Source: Arthrobacter jinronghuae (lineage in GTDB: Bacteria > Actinomycetota > Actinomycetes > Actinomycetales > Micrococcaceae). From it: a stretch of DNA of 64,000 bases. The notes beneath the pieces were generated by a model, which was not told the origin of the DNA, ran no database searches, and worked only from the letters and a program-made list of their open reading frames with translations. Shown here piece after piece: positions 1 through 8,709 of the stretch; position 1 is the first letter of the stretch; every line of letters begins with the position of its first letter. The stretch spans positions 310,001-374,000 of the forward strand of contig NZ_CP104263.1 of NCBI RefSeq assembly GCF_025244825.1, read 5' to 3'. Position numbers and translations under genes: made by a program.

Positions 1-2753
1 AGCAGATCAAACTGGGCGGCCGGCGGATTGAGCTCGGCGAGATTGACGACGCCCTGAGCCGGCTGCCGGGCGTGGCCGCGGCTTCCGCCGCCGTCCATTC
101 CACCCAGTCCGGAAACCGGGTGCTGGCTGGATATCTGGTCCCGGCGGCCGGGGCCACCCTGGACCTGGGTGCCGCACGGGCCCAGTTGGCACAGAACCTG
201 CCGGCATCCATCGTCCCGTCGCTGGGAATCGTCGATGAGCTGCCGATGAAGGCCTCGGGGAAAGTGGACCGCAAGGCCCTGCCCTGGCCATTGCCGGTTA
301 GGGAAACGCCGACCGACGTCCGGGTGGAGCTCAACGCCGATCTGCGTTGGCTGGGCCAGCGGTGGACCGATCTGCTGGGACCGCTGCCGTTGACCGAGGA
401 AAGCGATTTCTTTGCCCTGGGCGGAGCGAGCCTGGCTGCAGCCCAATTGGTCTCTGCACTGCGGGAACGTTATCCGAAGGTCTCGGTTGCCGATATCTAC
501 GAGCATCCGACGCTGAGCACGATGTCCGACCATTTGACGTCACTGCGCGACTCAACCCTGGACGTCCGTGAAACCCCCGAGTCGCCCTGGTGGCTGGGGC
601 TGGTGCAGGCACCGCTGATCGTGGCCCTCTACGGGATCACGGGCCTGCGGTACGTCACCGGTATCGCCATCGTGTGCATGGTGATGTTCCATGTAGTGGG
701 CAGTCCCTGGACGCCGGATCCACCAGTAGTTCCCACCCTCGCGGCCTGGCTGGCCCTGTACAGCCTGCCGGCACGGATGGTGGCCGCGGTGGTGTCGAGC
801 AGGTTGCTGCTCTTGGGAATAGGCCCCGGCATTTATCGGCGCGGCGGCAGCACCCACCTGAGGCTGTGGGCAGCGGAACGGATAGTGACGTACTGCAAGC
901 TCGAGCCCATCATGGGATCCCCGCTCGGCATTTGGTATGCCCGCCGGCTGGGCTGCAACATCGGCGAAGGCGTGCACCTTGACGCCATGCCGCCCGTTAC
1001 CGGTTTTGCGTCGATAGGCGACCGGTCCTCCATCGAATATGAAGTAGACCTGGCGGGCCACTGGATTGAAGGCGGACAACTCCACATCGGCCGCGTGCAG
1101 ATCGGCGAAGACGTGCGGATCGGTGCACGGTCCACGCTGATGGGCGGGGCGAAAGTGGGCCGCGGAGCCGAAACGGAACCGGGGACCCTGGTTTCCGGGG
1201 AGATTCCCGCAAATGAACTGTGGGCGGGATCCCAGATGCGGAAGACCGGTAGCGCCGGAGCGGGGTGGCCCACGGAAGCAGCACCGACGTCGGAATCCCG
1301 CAGAGTACGGTTGCTCTACCCGGCTTCCCTGGCTGGCATCGCGTTGTTGAACCTCCTTTCCATAGCGCCCGGATCCGCCCTGATGCTGTGGCTGCTGAAC
1401 GGGGTTTCCTCCTTCACGGACGCCTTGTGGATCCTGGCCGCCTGGGCACCGGTTTTCGTGGTGATTTCCATGCTGATGTTCCTCGCACTCACCGCCGCCG
1501 TGGTCCGCGGTACCGCCCGTCTAATGCCCGAAGGCATGCACCCGGCGGACGGCATGACAGGCTGGGCGTCCTGGTTGAGCAACGTGATGCTTAGCCGGTC
1601 GCTCATTACGATGTATCCGATCTACGCCAGCGTGCTCACGCCGGTGTGGACGCGGCTCCTGGGAGCGAAGGTCGGGCGCCACGTGGAGATTTCCACCATG
1701 GAAACCGTCCCGCACCTGACACGGCTGGAGGACCGGACCTTCCTGGCGGACCACTCCATGGTGTCCGCGCGGCGAGTGCGCCAGGGGTGGCTGCACCTCG
1801 GCCAGGCGAGTGTCGCGGAACAGTCCTTTGTGGGGAATTCGGCGATCGTCGGGCCGGACACGCACGTTCCGGATAACTCCCTGATTGCGGTGCTTTCCTC
1901 AGTCCCCAAGAACATGCCGGCCGGTACTTCCTGGTTCGGGCGTCCGGCGGTGGAGCTTCCGCGGCCGGTGCAGGTGGGGGACACCGCACGGACCTACGAT
2001 CCTCCCCGACGACTGCTGGTTGCCCGAAGCGCGGTTGAAGCATGCAGGATCCTGCCGGCGGTGATCACGGCCTGGCTGGCCCTGCTGACCGTCTGGGCAT
2101 TGGCCGGACTGTACGACGCCTTCGGGTTCCTCACGGCCGTCCTGTGGTCCGGCCCGGTCCTCCTTCTGAGCGGGATCGCAGCAGCGCTCATTGCCGTCAT
2201 GGCGAAGTGGCTGCTGGTGGGCCGTTTCGAGGCTTCGGAGCACCCGCTTTGGAGTTCGTTTGTCTGGCGGAATGAGCTGGCGGACGTGTTTTCGGAATCC
2301 CTGGCCGTTCCCGGCCTGGTGCGGATGAGTCTGGGCACCCCGATGCTCAACGCCTGGCTGCGCTGGATGGGTGCACGGATCGGCCGCAGCGTTTGGTGCG
2401 AAACGTGGTGGTTGCCGGAATTCGACCTGATACAGGTGGGCGACGGAGCGAGCATCAACCGCGGCACGGTACTGCAGACGCACCTTTTCCATGACCGGAT
2501 CATGCGCCTGGACGAAGTAACCCTGGGCGACGGTTCCACGCTGGGACCCAACAGCATCGTGCTGCCGGGCAGTGCCATCGAAGAGGGCGGCACCGTCGGA
2601 GGCTGCTCGTTGGTGATGCGCGGGGAAAGCGTCCCCGTGAACAGCGCCTGGTGCGGCAACCCCTTGGCGCATTGGGGCCAGAGCCGCCCGATGGAACGCC
2701 GTGCCCGTCACCGCAAGTCGATTGAATACAAAACTGTAGGAGCAGGACTATGA
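1..2753 (+). CDS. Pls/PosA-type membrane non-ribosomal peptide synthetase, C-terminal part (5' truncated by window edge)
   Basis: The gene enters the window already open: reading from base 3 gives the adenylation-domain tail motif KLGGRRIELGEID, so the start lies upstream. About 917 residues are visible. In order: end of the A domain with the A10 motif SGKVDRKAL, whose catalytic Lys is at bases 261-263; a carrier domain with DFFALGGAS, the phosphopantetheine Ser at about 429-431; then groups of hydrophobic membrane segments alternating with three hexapeptide-rich (left-handed beta-helix) blocks near bases 950-1250, 1650-1960 and 2350-2680. This A-T-membrane-triple-repeat plan is that of Pls/PosA enzymes, such as epsilon-poly-L-lysine synthetase of about 1,300 residues, which polymerise one amino acid at the membrane. 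The substrate cannot be read because the A-domain pocket is outside the window. Its stop overlaps the next start (ATGA), so translation is probably coupled to the dapA-like gene. Confidence 0.85.
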   Translation, partial: QIKLGGRRIELGEIDDALSRLPGVAAASAAVHSTQSGNRVLAGYLVPAAGATLDLGAARAQLAQNLPASIVPSLGIVDELPMKASGKVDRKALPWPLPVRETPTDVRVELNADLRWLGQRWTDLLGPLPLTEESDFFALGGASLAAAQLVSALRERYPKVSVADIYEHPTLSTMSDHLTSLRDSTLDVRETPESPWWLGLVQAPLIVALYGITGLRYVTGIAIVCMVMFHVVGSPWTPDPPVVPTLAAWLALYSLPARMVAAVVSSRLLLLGIGPGIYRRGGSTHLRLWAAERIVTYCKLEPIMGSPLGIWYARRLGCNIGEGVHLDAMPPVTGFASIGDRSSIEYEVDLAGHWIEGGQLHIGRVQIGEDVRIGARSTLMGGAKVGRGAETEPGTLVSGEIPANELWAGSQMRKTGSAGAGWPTEAAPTSESRRVRLLYPASLAGIALLNLLSIAPGSALMLWLLNGVSSFTDALWILAAWAPVFVVISMLMFLALTAAVVRGTARLMPEGMHPADGMTGWASWLSNVMLSRSLITMYPIYASVLTPVWTRLLGAKVGRHVEISTMETVPHLTRLEDRTFLADHSMVSARRVRQGWLHLGQASVAEQSFVGNSAIVGPDTHVPDNSLIAVLSSVPKNMPAGTSWFGRPAVELPRPVQVGDTARTYDPPRRLLVARSAVEACRILPAVITAWLALLTVWALAGLYDAFGFLTAVLWSGPVLLLSGIAAALIAVMAKWLLVGRFEASEHPLWSSFVWRNELADVFSESLAVPGLVRMSLGTPMLNAWLRWMGARIGRSVWCETWWLPEFDLIQVGDGASINRGTVLQTHLFHDRIMRLDEVTLGDGSTLGPNSIVLPGSAIEEGGTVGGCSLVMRGESVPVNSAWCGNPLAHWGQSRPMERRARHRKSIEYKTVGAGL

Positions 2754-3718
2754 GTACAACTACGGGCAACACAGGAACAACGGTCTCCCGACAATTCGGC
2801 ACCGTGCTCACCGCAATGGTCACGCCCATGGACGAGCGCGGCCAATTGGATCAGGCCGGCGCCGAGGAGCTGGCCCGATGGCTGCTGCGGACCGGTTGGA
2901 ACGACGGCGTGGTGGTCAACGGCACCACCGGGGAGTCCTTCGCTACCTCGGACTGGGAAAAAGCGTCGATGATCCATTCGGCGAAACGGGTCACCGCGGG
3001 CACCGAACGGCGGGTTATCGCCGGGGTGGGCTCCACCGACACGCGGCACAGCATCGAGCTGGCCCGGGCTGCGGCAGAGCAGAAGGCAGACGGACTGCTG
3101 GTGGTTGCCCCCTACTATTCACGCCCCACGCAAAAAGGCCTGCTGCGCCACTTCGAGGCCATTGCGGACAGCACCGACCTGCCGGTGATGCTTTACGACA
3201 TCCCCGCCCGCACCGGCGTCGCAATTGCCCCCGAGACCTTGGTGACGGCCGGCCGGCATCCGAATATCGTGGCGGTGAAGGACGCCAAGGGAGATCTCGC
3301 CTCCTCATCCTGGGTCATGAAGCACAGCGAGCTGGTCTATTACTCGGGTGATGACGCACTGAATCTGCCCCTGATGTCCGTTGGTGCTGTCGGCGTCGTC
3401 TCGGTGGTTGGACATGTCGCCGCTAACCGACTGCGTGCCCTGACAGTCGCGTACCGGCAGGGCCGGGTGGATGACGCGCTGCGGATTCACCGTGACCTGC
3501 TGCCGATCTACACCGGTATGTTCCGGTGCCCCGGCGCAGCATCGGCCAAGGCCGCGCTTCGGAAACTGGGGCTGCCCGCCGGCCCCGTCAGGGGACCGCT
3601 GACCGACCTGAGCGAAGAGGAGACGGACCTGCTTGTGGCAGACCTCACCGCAGCGGGGTTGCCGACTACGCTTGCGTCCGGCCCCGCAGTCCCTGATGCT
3701 CTGGCACGGGTGTATTGA
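2750..3718 (+). CDS. dapA: DapA-like 4-hydroxy-tetrahydrodipicolinate synthase
   Basis: Class I Schiff-base aldolase of 322 residues that condenses pyruvate with aspartate semialdehyde, the first committed step to diaminopimelate and lysine. Visible family residues are the NGTTGES loop (T59, T60), Tyr149 in LYDIPARTG and the Schiff-base Lys177 in IVAVKDAKGDL. The ATG overlaps the stop of the peptide synthetase and has AGGAG seven bases upstream, inside the previous gene. The setting is unlike a housekeeping dapA: it sits in an operon with a Pls-type polymer synthetase. This suggests (inference) a dedicated copy that raises precursor supply for a lysine- or diamino-acid-type polymer. Other members of this aldolase family, such as KDG or 2-keto-acid aldolases, share the motifs, so the exact substrate is less certain than the fold. 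Confidence 0.85.
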   Translation: MSTTTGNTGTTVSRQFGTVLTAMVTPMDERGQLDQAGAEELARWLLRTGWNDGVVVNGTTGESFATSDWEKASMIHSAKRVTAGTERRVIAGVGSTDTRHSIELARAAAEQKADGLLVVAPYYSRPTQKGLLRHFEAIADSTDLPVMLYDIPARTGVAIAPETLVTAGRHPNIVAVKDAKGDLASSSWVMKHSELVYYSGDDALNLPLMSVGAVGVVSVVGHVAANRLRALTVAYRQGRVDDALRIHRDLLPIYTGMFRCPGAASAKAALRKLGLPAGPVRGPLTDLSEEETDLLVADLTAAGLPTTLASGPAVPDALARVY

Positions 3719-3732
3719 GCAAAGGGGGAAGC

Positions 3733-5088
3733 ATGAGCGGGTCGTCTCAGGCAGCGGTGGGCAAACGGCGAGTGACCGGTGTCGATGCTGCCCGGGGAGC
3801 GGCGTTGATTGCCATGATGGCGATCCACATCCTGCCCGCCTGGAATGAGGAGTTCGCCCCCACGCTCACCTGGCTTCTGTTCGCCGGCCGGGGAGCCGCG
3901 CTTTTTGCACTGCTCGCCGGGATATCGCTGGCCTTTATGTCCGGCGGCAAGCACCCTCCGCGGGGACGGAAGATGGCTGCCGCCCGGTATGGACTTGCGG
4001 TGCGCGCTGCCCTCATCACCGTCATCGGGCTGTTTCTCGGCTACCTCGCCGTCAACGCACAGGTGATCCTCGTCTATTACGGCGTGATGTTCCTGCTCGC
4101 CCTTCCGCTGCTCGGGCTGCGTGTGCGGACCCTGCTCGTTCTTGCTGCGGGTATTGCCGCCGCCGCCCCTGTCCTGATGCAGGTCACCAGGGATTGGCTG
4201 CCGGACATGGGCGGGGTGGAACCCAACTTCTCCACGCTCGTTGAAGCCCCCGGCGGTGTCATTGGCCAGGTCCTTCTTTCCGGTACGTATCCCGCACTGC
4301 CTTGGATGGCGTACGTCTGCGTCGGACTGGCTATCGGCCGGCTGGACCTGGCCGAGCGGGCGGTGCAGATTCGGCTGCTGGTGGCCGGCGTCGCCCTTGC
4401 CCTTGCAACAGCCGTCCTTTCCGCCCTCATCCTCGGCCCCATCGGCGGGCGGCAACAGCTGGTGGACGCGACGTCGGAATGGACTTCGGCCCCGGAGGAA
4501 ATCGTTGGGGACATCCTGATCTGGGGGCCGGATCCGGTGCTGCCGACGGATTCCTGGTGGTGGCTTGCCTCCTTGGCTCCCTATTCCAGTACGCCGCTGG
4601 TGCTGGCCAACACCATCGGCACCTCGGCCGCGTTCCTGGGGGTGCTGCTGCTGGGCGGCGCCCGCGGGCGGTTCCTGTGGCCCTTGGCTCTGCTGGGAAA
4701 GATGACCTTGACCCTGTACTCCCTGCACCTGATCCTCCTGGCCACCGGCCTGCTGGCGGACCAGCCAGTGCCGGCAATGATTCTCCAGTTGGTCATCATT
4801 TCGGCCTTCGCCTCCATCTGGCTGCGGTACGCGGCCCAGGGTCCGCTGGAAAAGGGAGTTGCCGAAGCCTCGAAGTGGGCGCGGAACAAATACCTGGCGC
4901 GCCTGGGAGATCCGCGGGAGAGCCGGACGTCGCCGATAAATCCAGCGGCTGCGGGAACGACGACAGAGCCGCCTGCCCCGTCGTCGTCGGAACCGCGCGG
5001 AGTGGCGTACCCGCCCGCCCCGTCCTACCCGCCAGCTCCGCCGGTGCCGGAAGGCAGGGCCCGCCACCGAGCCCGTCAGCGCAGTTGA
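3733..5088 (+). CDS. Multi-pass membrane protein, heparan-alpha-glucosaminide N-acetyltransferase-like (DUF1624 type)
   Basis: Integral membrane protein of 451 residues. The N-terminal VTGVDAARGAALIAMMAIH matches the signature opening of the DUF1624/HGSNAT group of membrane acyltransferases (RxxxlDxxRG followed by the first membrane helix and a conserved His). About ten hydrophobic segments follow, then a Pro/Ser-rich cytoplasmic-looking tail of some 60 residues. The ATG at 3733 is preferred because AAAGGGGG lies just upstream; an in-frame TTG at 3715 has no such site. It starts 14 bases after the dapA-like gene and its stop overlaps the next start. In this operon it could acylate or help export the polymer or an envelope component; that role is inferred. 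The donor and acceptor cannot be told from the sequence. Confidence 0.75.
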   Translation: MSGSSQAAVGKRRVTGVDAARGAALIAMMAIHILPAWNEEFAPTLTWLLFAGRGAALFALLAGISLAFMSGGKHPPRGRKMAAARYGLAVRAALITVIGLFLGYLAVNAQVILVYYGVMFLLALPLLGLRVRTLLVLAAGIAAAAPVLMQVTRDWLPDMGGVEPNFSTLVEAPGGVIGQVLLSGTYPALPWMAYVCVGLAIGRLDLAERAVQIRLLVAGVALALATAVLSALILGPIGGRQQLVDATSEWTSAPEEIVGDILIWGPDPVLPTDSWWWLASLAPYSSTPLVLANTIGTSAAFLGVLLLGGARGRFLWPLALLGKMTLTLYSLHLILLATGLLADQPVPAMILQLVIISAFASIWLRYAAQGPLEKGVAEASKWARNKYLARLGDPRESRTSPINPAAAGTTTEPPAPSSSEPRGVAYPPAPSYPPAPPVPEGRARHRARQRS

Positions 5089-6233
5089 TGCTGTTGAGTC
5101 ATGCACGCCGTCTCGGGCTTGCGGCAGCCGCGGCGCTGCTTGCTGCCCTTTTAGTGCCTGCTCTGCCCGCGGCCGGTGCCGAGCAGGAGCACGACCCCTG
5201 TGCGAGGCTCAACGCGGGGGAAGTCCGCTACTCCGTCCGTGAAGCCAAGCGCGTCACTTTCGCGACGGCGGAAAAATACGGAGCTACGGAAACCCGCCTC
5301 ACCGGCTGCGTTTTCGAGGACGGGGCCTATGTACAGGAATGGCAGTCCTGGGGCTTCAGCGGCCGCAACGGCTTTGCACCCCCGGGCAGCATGTGGGAGA
5401 ACACCTTGTATTCACCGACAGGGTCCTTCAGCTTCACCGAGGCGCTCGGCCGCAGCAACCCGGGCACGGAACTGGAATATCACGAGCTGAAACCCTCCTC
5501 CCGGTGGGGCGGGAAGCACGGGGAGAACTATAACCAGTACTTCGAAGGGGAAGGCGAAGGCGCAGACGAGAACCTTTGGCGGTACATGGAGCAGGGCCTC
5601 TATGAGCAGGCAGCCGTGATCAACTGGAACCGCCAGCCGGATATGCCGACCCGGCAGGGTGCCTCCTTCGCCATCTTCTTCCATGCCGGGTACGCGCCAA
5701 CGTGGGGCTGCATTTCCACGGACCTGGCCACGGTCACACGGTTGCTGCGCGGGGCCGTCCCGGGCGACCGCATCGTTATGGGGACCGTGGAGGACGTTTT
5801 CACAGCGTCCACTGCCGCTTCCGAAGCTGCCGCTGCCGCTGCGGCCAGGGCAGAAGAGAAGGCAGCGGCAGTCGAGCAAAGGTTGGAGACGCTGACTCAC
5901 GTGCTGATGACCCTCGGCGTGCTGGCGGCTCTGGGGCTGCTGATTCGGCTCGCATTCAAGCGGGCCGGGCGCCAACGGAAACCGCGGCGCGCTCCGCCGA
6001 GCGCTGACTCATTCGCCAAGACGGCGGCGTCGGACCGTCAGGCTGCGGCAAGGCCACGGGCCCATACGGGGTGGTCCCCGCCGGCGGAAATCCCGCCGGC
6101 AGGCGCGTCCCTGCCGCTCGACCGACCGTTGGACCCGTCGCTCGATTCGTCGCTGGATTCGCCGTTGGATTCGCCGCTGGACAGTGAGCGTGAAAGGAAA
6201 CCGCGGGAGGACGTTTCTTCGCGTAAGCCCTGA
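5088..6233 (+). CDS. Secreted, membrane-anchored L,D-transpeptidase-like protein
   Basis: Protein of 381 residues starting at an ATG that overlaps the previous stop (TGATG). Residues 1-31 form a signal peptide ending ALPAAGA. The central part (about 150-235) carries FFHAGYAPTWGCIS, with His199 and Cys208 spaced as in the HxnGC(I/V)(R/S) active site of YkuD-type L,D-transpeptidases. Cys38 and Cys74 could form a disulphide. An Ala/Glu-rich helical stretch (240-268) leads to a single membrane segment (272-290) and a basic tail with a short LDS(P/S) repeat near the end. This places the catalytic domain outside the membrane. L,D-transpeptidases act on the diaminopimelate or lysine of peptidoglycan stems. 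In a polymer-synthetase operon it may attach or tailor the product at the wall, which is inference. Confidence 0.7.
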   Translation: MLLSHARRLGLAAAAALLAALLVPALPAAGAEQEHDPCARLNAGEVRYSVREAKRVTFATAEKYGATETRLTGCVFEDGAYVQEWQSWGFSGRNGFAPPGSMWENTLYSPTGSFSFTEALGRSNPGTELEYHELKPSSRWGGKHGENYNQYFEGEGEGADENLWRYMEQGLYEQAAVINWNRQPDMPTRQGASFAIFFHAGYAPTWGCISTDLATVTRLLRGAVPGDRIVMGTVEDVFTASTAASEAAAAAAARAEEKAAAVEQRLETLTHVLMTLGVLAALGLLIRLAFKRAGRQRKPRRAPPSADSFAKTAASDRQAAARPRAHTGWSPPAEIPPAGASLPLDRPLDPSLDSSLDSPLDSPLDSERERKPREDVSSRKP

Positions 6234-6263
6234 TGCGTTAGCGGTGTCGCTTAGAGTTTAAGG

Positions 6264-6464
6264 GTGAACCAGACACCTGCCGCCGAGGGGACAGCCTGGA
6301 CGGACCCCGACGACGCAGCGGATGAGGGCAGGTTGCTGTACGAGGAACGCGCGGCCCTCCTCCCGGGGTTGTGGATGCCTCCGGCACCCGACTGGGAGGA
6401 CCTGTCCGAAACGGACCGGCAGCGGTGGCGCCAATACGCCCAGGACGCGGAAAACGACCTATAA
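6264..6464 (+). CDS. Small hypothetical protein
   Basis: GTG-initiated frame of 66 residues with a weak AAGGG upstream. The product is acidic, rich in Asp, Glu and Trp, and ends in a likely amphipathic helix (SETDRQRWRQYAQDAENDL). No signal peptide, membrane segment or known domain is visible. It lies between the L,D-transpeptidase-like gene and the M1 peptidase, all on the same strand, and could be the last gene of the upstream operon. Actinobacterial-looking composition and third-position GC favour a real gene, but no function can be proposed. Confidence 0.45.
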   Translation: MNQTPAAEGTAWTDPDDAADEGRLLYEERAALLPGLWMPPAPDWEDLSETDRQRWRQYAQDAENDL

Positions 6465-6512
6465 GGCCGGTTCCGCACGCTACCCGTGGCGAAATCGCCG
6501 CGCCGTGTCAGG

Positions 6513-7874
6513 ATGTCGGCCATGTGGCAGACCGGATCCCACCGCCAACATCAGCACCAGACGCCCGACCCGTATACGCCCGCGTCCGGCTCCACGGAGC
6601 TGAGCATCAACGAATATGACCTGACACTTGATTACGACGTCGGCCTCAACCGGCTGAAGGGGCAGGCGCGCCTTGCCGGCTCGGCCCTGGTCGACATTGA
6701 ACAGCTCACCCTGGACCTGGACCGGCCGATACGGGTGGAAGAAGTGCTGCTTTGGTGCGCCGGAACTCCGGTGGACGTCCGTTCCTTCCGGCAGCGACGC
6801 GGCAAGCTGGCGATAACGCCCAGTCGGGACTTGAAGGCCGGTGACAGCTTTCGGCTGAGCATCAGGTACCGGGGCAAGCCGCGCGCGGGCAACGGCCTGT
6901 GGGGCGATATCGGCTGGGAGGAGTTGGCCGACGGTGCCCTCGTTGCGGGTCAGCCGACGGGGGCTCCGTCCTGGTTTCCCTGCAACGACCTGCCAGCGGA
7001 CAAAGCGCGTTATCGGATCAGCGTGACGGTGGAGTCCGGCTACCGGGTGACGTGCAACGGAGAGCTGGTCTCCCACGAAGACCGCCGCGGCCGGGAGACC
7101 TGGGTCTTCGAACAGCCCGAGCCGATGTCTACCTACCTGGCGACGGTTCAGATTGGCCGGTACGAATGCCTGGATCTGCCGGGCGACGTACCGCAGTCCG
7201 TCGTCGCACCCCCGTCCCTGGCCGACCGGGCGCGGGCCGCGCTGTCCCGGCAGGACGCCATGATGACGCTGTTTGCCTCCCGGTTCGGGCCCTATCCCTT
7301 CGGCCGGTACACGGTGGTGGTGACCGATGATGAGCTGGAAATCCCTTTGGAGGCGCAGTCGGTGTCCGTCTTCGGACGCAACCATCTGGGGCCGGCCTCG
7401 GCTTCGCTGGTGGCCCACGAACTCGCGCATCAGTGGTTCGGCAACTCGGTTACGGCCGGCAAGTGGCGGGATATCTGGCTGCACGAGGGCTTCGCAACCT
7501 ACGCAGAGTGGATGTGGGCAGAGGCGGCCGACGGCGTCAGCAGCGACCAGCGGGCCGCGGTGGATCTGGAGTGGCTGCAGCATCAGCGGCAGGACCTGCA
7601 GTTGGCCGATCCCGGGCCGGCGGCCATGTTCGACGAACGGGTTTACCGGCGCGGAGCGTTGACCCTGCACATCCTGCGGCGCAGCGCCGGCGACGGGATC
7701 TTTTTCGAGCTGCTGCAGGAGTGGACGCAGAAGTACCGGCACAGTTGTGCCGGTACCCGCGACTTTTTAGACCTCGCCGACAAGGCATATGCCTCCGCCG
7801 GTGTTTCGGCCAACGGCCTGCTGGGGCCGTGGTTGTTCGAGCCCTCGGTCCCGGAGGTTCCTTTCCGGGCCTAG
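6513..7874 (+). CDS. M1 family zinc metallo-aminopeptidase
   Basis: Gluzincin aminopeptidase of about 453 residues that removes N-terminal amino acids from peptides. The zinc site is clear: VAHELAHQWFGNS supplies His302 and His306 plus catalytic Glu303, and LHEGFATYAEW supplies the third ligand, Glu325. The N-terminal beta domain precedes it. The protein is about half the length of PepN because it lacks the long C-terminal helical domain, as in other short actinobacterial M1 enzymes. No signal peptide, so cytosolic. The start is uncertain: GTG 6486, ATG 6513 and ATG 6522 are all in frame and none has a convincing ribosome site. It converges with the DsbA-like gene and the two stops share a CTAG. 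Confidence 0.85.
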   Translation: MSAMWQTGSHRQHQHQTPDPYTPASGSTELSINEYDLTLDYDVGLNRLKGQARLAGSALVDIEQLTLDLDRPIRVEEVLLWCAGTPVDVRSFRQRRGKLAITPSRDLKAGDSFRLSIRYRGKPRAGNGLWGDIGWEELADGALVAGQPTGAPSWFPCNDLPADKARYRISVTVESGYRVTCNGELVSHEDRRGRETWVFEQPEPMSTYLATVQIGRYECLDLPGDVPQSVVAPPSLADRARAALSRQDAMMTLFASRFGPYPFGRYTVVVTDDELEIPLEAQSVSVFGRNHLGPASASLVAHELAHQWFGNSVTAGKWRDIWLHEGFATYAEWMWAEAADGVSSDQRAAVDLEWLQHQRQDLQLADPGPAAMFDERVYRRGALTLHILRRSAGDGIFFELLQEWTQKYRHSCAGTRDFLDLADKAYASAGVSANGLLGPWLFEPSVPEVPFRA

Positions 7875-8578
7875 CAGCCGTCCGGGCCGCAGGCCGGTCC
7901 GTCTGCTGACACCGGCGTCAAGTTCACCAGCGGATGGGATTCCTGCCAAGCCTGTTCCAGGGCCGAGGAGAACAAGTCGGCAGGCTGCGCACCGGAAATG
8001 CCGTACTTGTCATCGAGCACGAAGAACGGGACGCCGCTGATCCCCAGCGACCGTGCCTGGGCAATGTCAGCATTGACGGCGTCGGCGTATTCGTCAGTGG
8101 CCAGTACGGCCTTCACCCGGTCCGCGGACAGCCCGATGCCGGTGCCGATCTGCACCAGGTCGTCGGCGGACCCAATGTTCATGCCCTTTTCGAAGTGGGC
8201 CGAAAGCAGCGCTTCCTTGGCGGCGTCGGCGGTCTTGGGCCCGCCTTCCGCCTTGGCCAGGTGGATCAGGCGGTGGGCGTTGAAGCTGTTGGCCACTACG
8301 AGGGAGTCGTAGTCGTAGGACAGTCCCTCGCCGGCGGCCTGGACGGTTACCTGGTCCAGCATGCCGGCGAGCTGTTCGGGGTCGATGCCCTTGCGCTCGC
8401 TGAGGTACTCGACCTCGGTGCCGTCAAAGTGGTCGGGCAGGGACGGGTCCAGCTGGAAACTGTGCCAGTGGACTTCCACCTGGTCCCGGTGCGGGAATCG
8501 GGCGAGGGCTGCCTCGAAGCGGCGCTTGCCGATGTAGCACCACGGGCAGGCAATGTCGGACCAGATATCAATCTTCAT
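7871..8578 (-). CDS. DsbA-family oxidoreductase (FrnE-like thioredoxin fold)
   Basis: Protein of 235 residues beginning MKIDIWSDIACPWCYIGKR. The CPWC motif (Cys11-Cys14) at the start of a thioredoxin fold, with a large helical insertion and no signal peptide, matches the FrnE/2-hydroxychromene-2-carboxylate isomerase branch of the DsbA superfamily, which are cytosolic thiol oxidoreductases. The downstream GISGVPFFVLDDKYGISGAQ holds the cis-Pro loop. A longer in-frame start upstream is possible, but family members begin at this Met. Likely role: disulphide handling or oxidative-stress tolerance. It is downstream of the malate synthase gene on the same strand, with about 130 bases and a hairpin between them. 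Confidence 0.85.
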   Translation of the reverse strand: MKIDIWSDIACPWCYIGKRRFEAALARFPHRDQVEVHWHSFQLDPSLPDHFDGTEVEYLSERKGIDPEQLAGMLDQVTVQAAGEGLSYDYDSLVVANSFNAHRLIHLAKAEGGPKTADAAKEALLSAHFEKGMNIGSADDLVQIGTGIGLSADRVKAVLATDEYADAVNADIAQARSLGISGVPFFVLDDKYGISGAQPADLFSSALEQAWQESHPLVNLTPVSADGPACGPDGC

Positions 8579-8668
8579 ACCGGGTGCAACGCGCAAAGGG
8601 CCGGGAGCCATTCCCGCGGTGCCCAACGAATCGAGCACATGCGGTAATGATTCCCGGCCCTTGCTGAA

Positions 8669-8691
8669 GCGGATACTGAAGCGGTATCCGC
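8669..8691. repeat. Inverted repeat downstream of malate synthase gene
   Basis: GCGGATAC, seven bases, GTATCCGC: a perfect 8-base inverted repeat between the malate synthase stop and the DsbA-like start. It lacks a T tract, so it is not a classical intrinsic terminator; it could protect the 3' end of the mRNA or be a protein site. Confidence 0.5.
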
Positions 8692-8709
8692 CTCGCCGCC
8701 CCCAAGCGG

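Noticed and set aside
4302..5087. N-terminal extension of the L,D-transpeptidase-like gene inside the acyltransferase gene
   Set aside because: The signal peptide starts at the ATG 5088; the extension is a low-complexity frame opposite real coding sequence.
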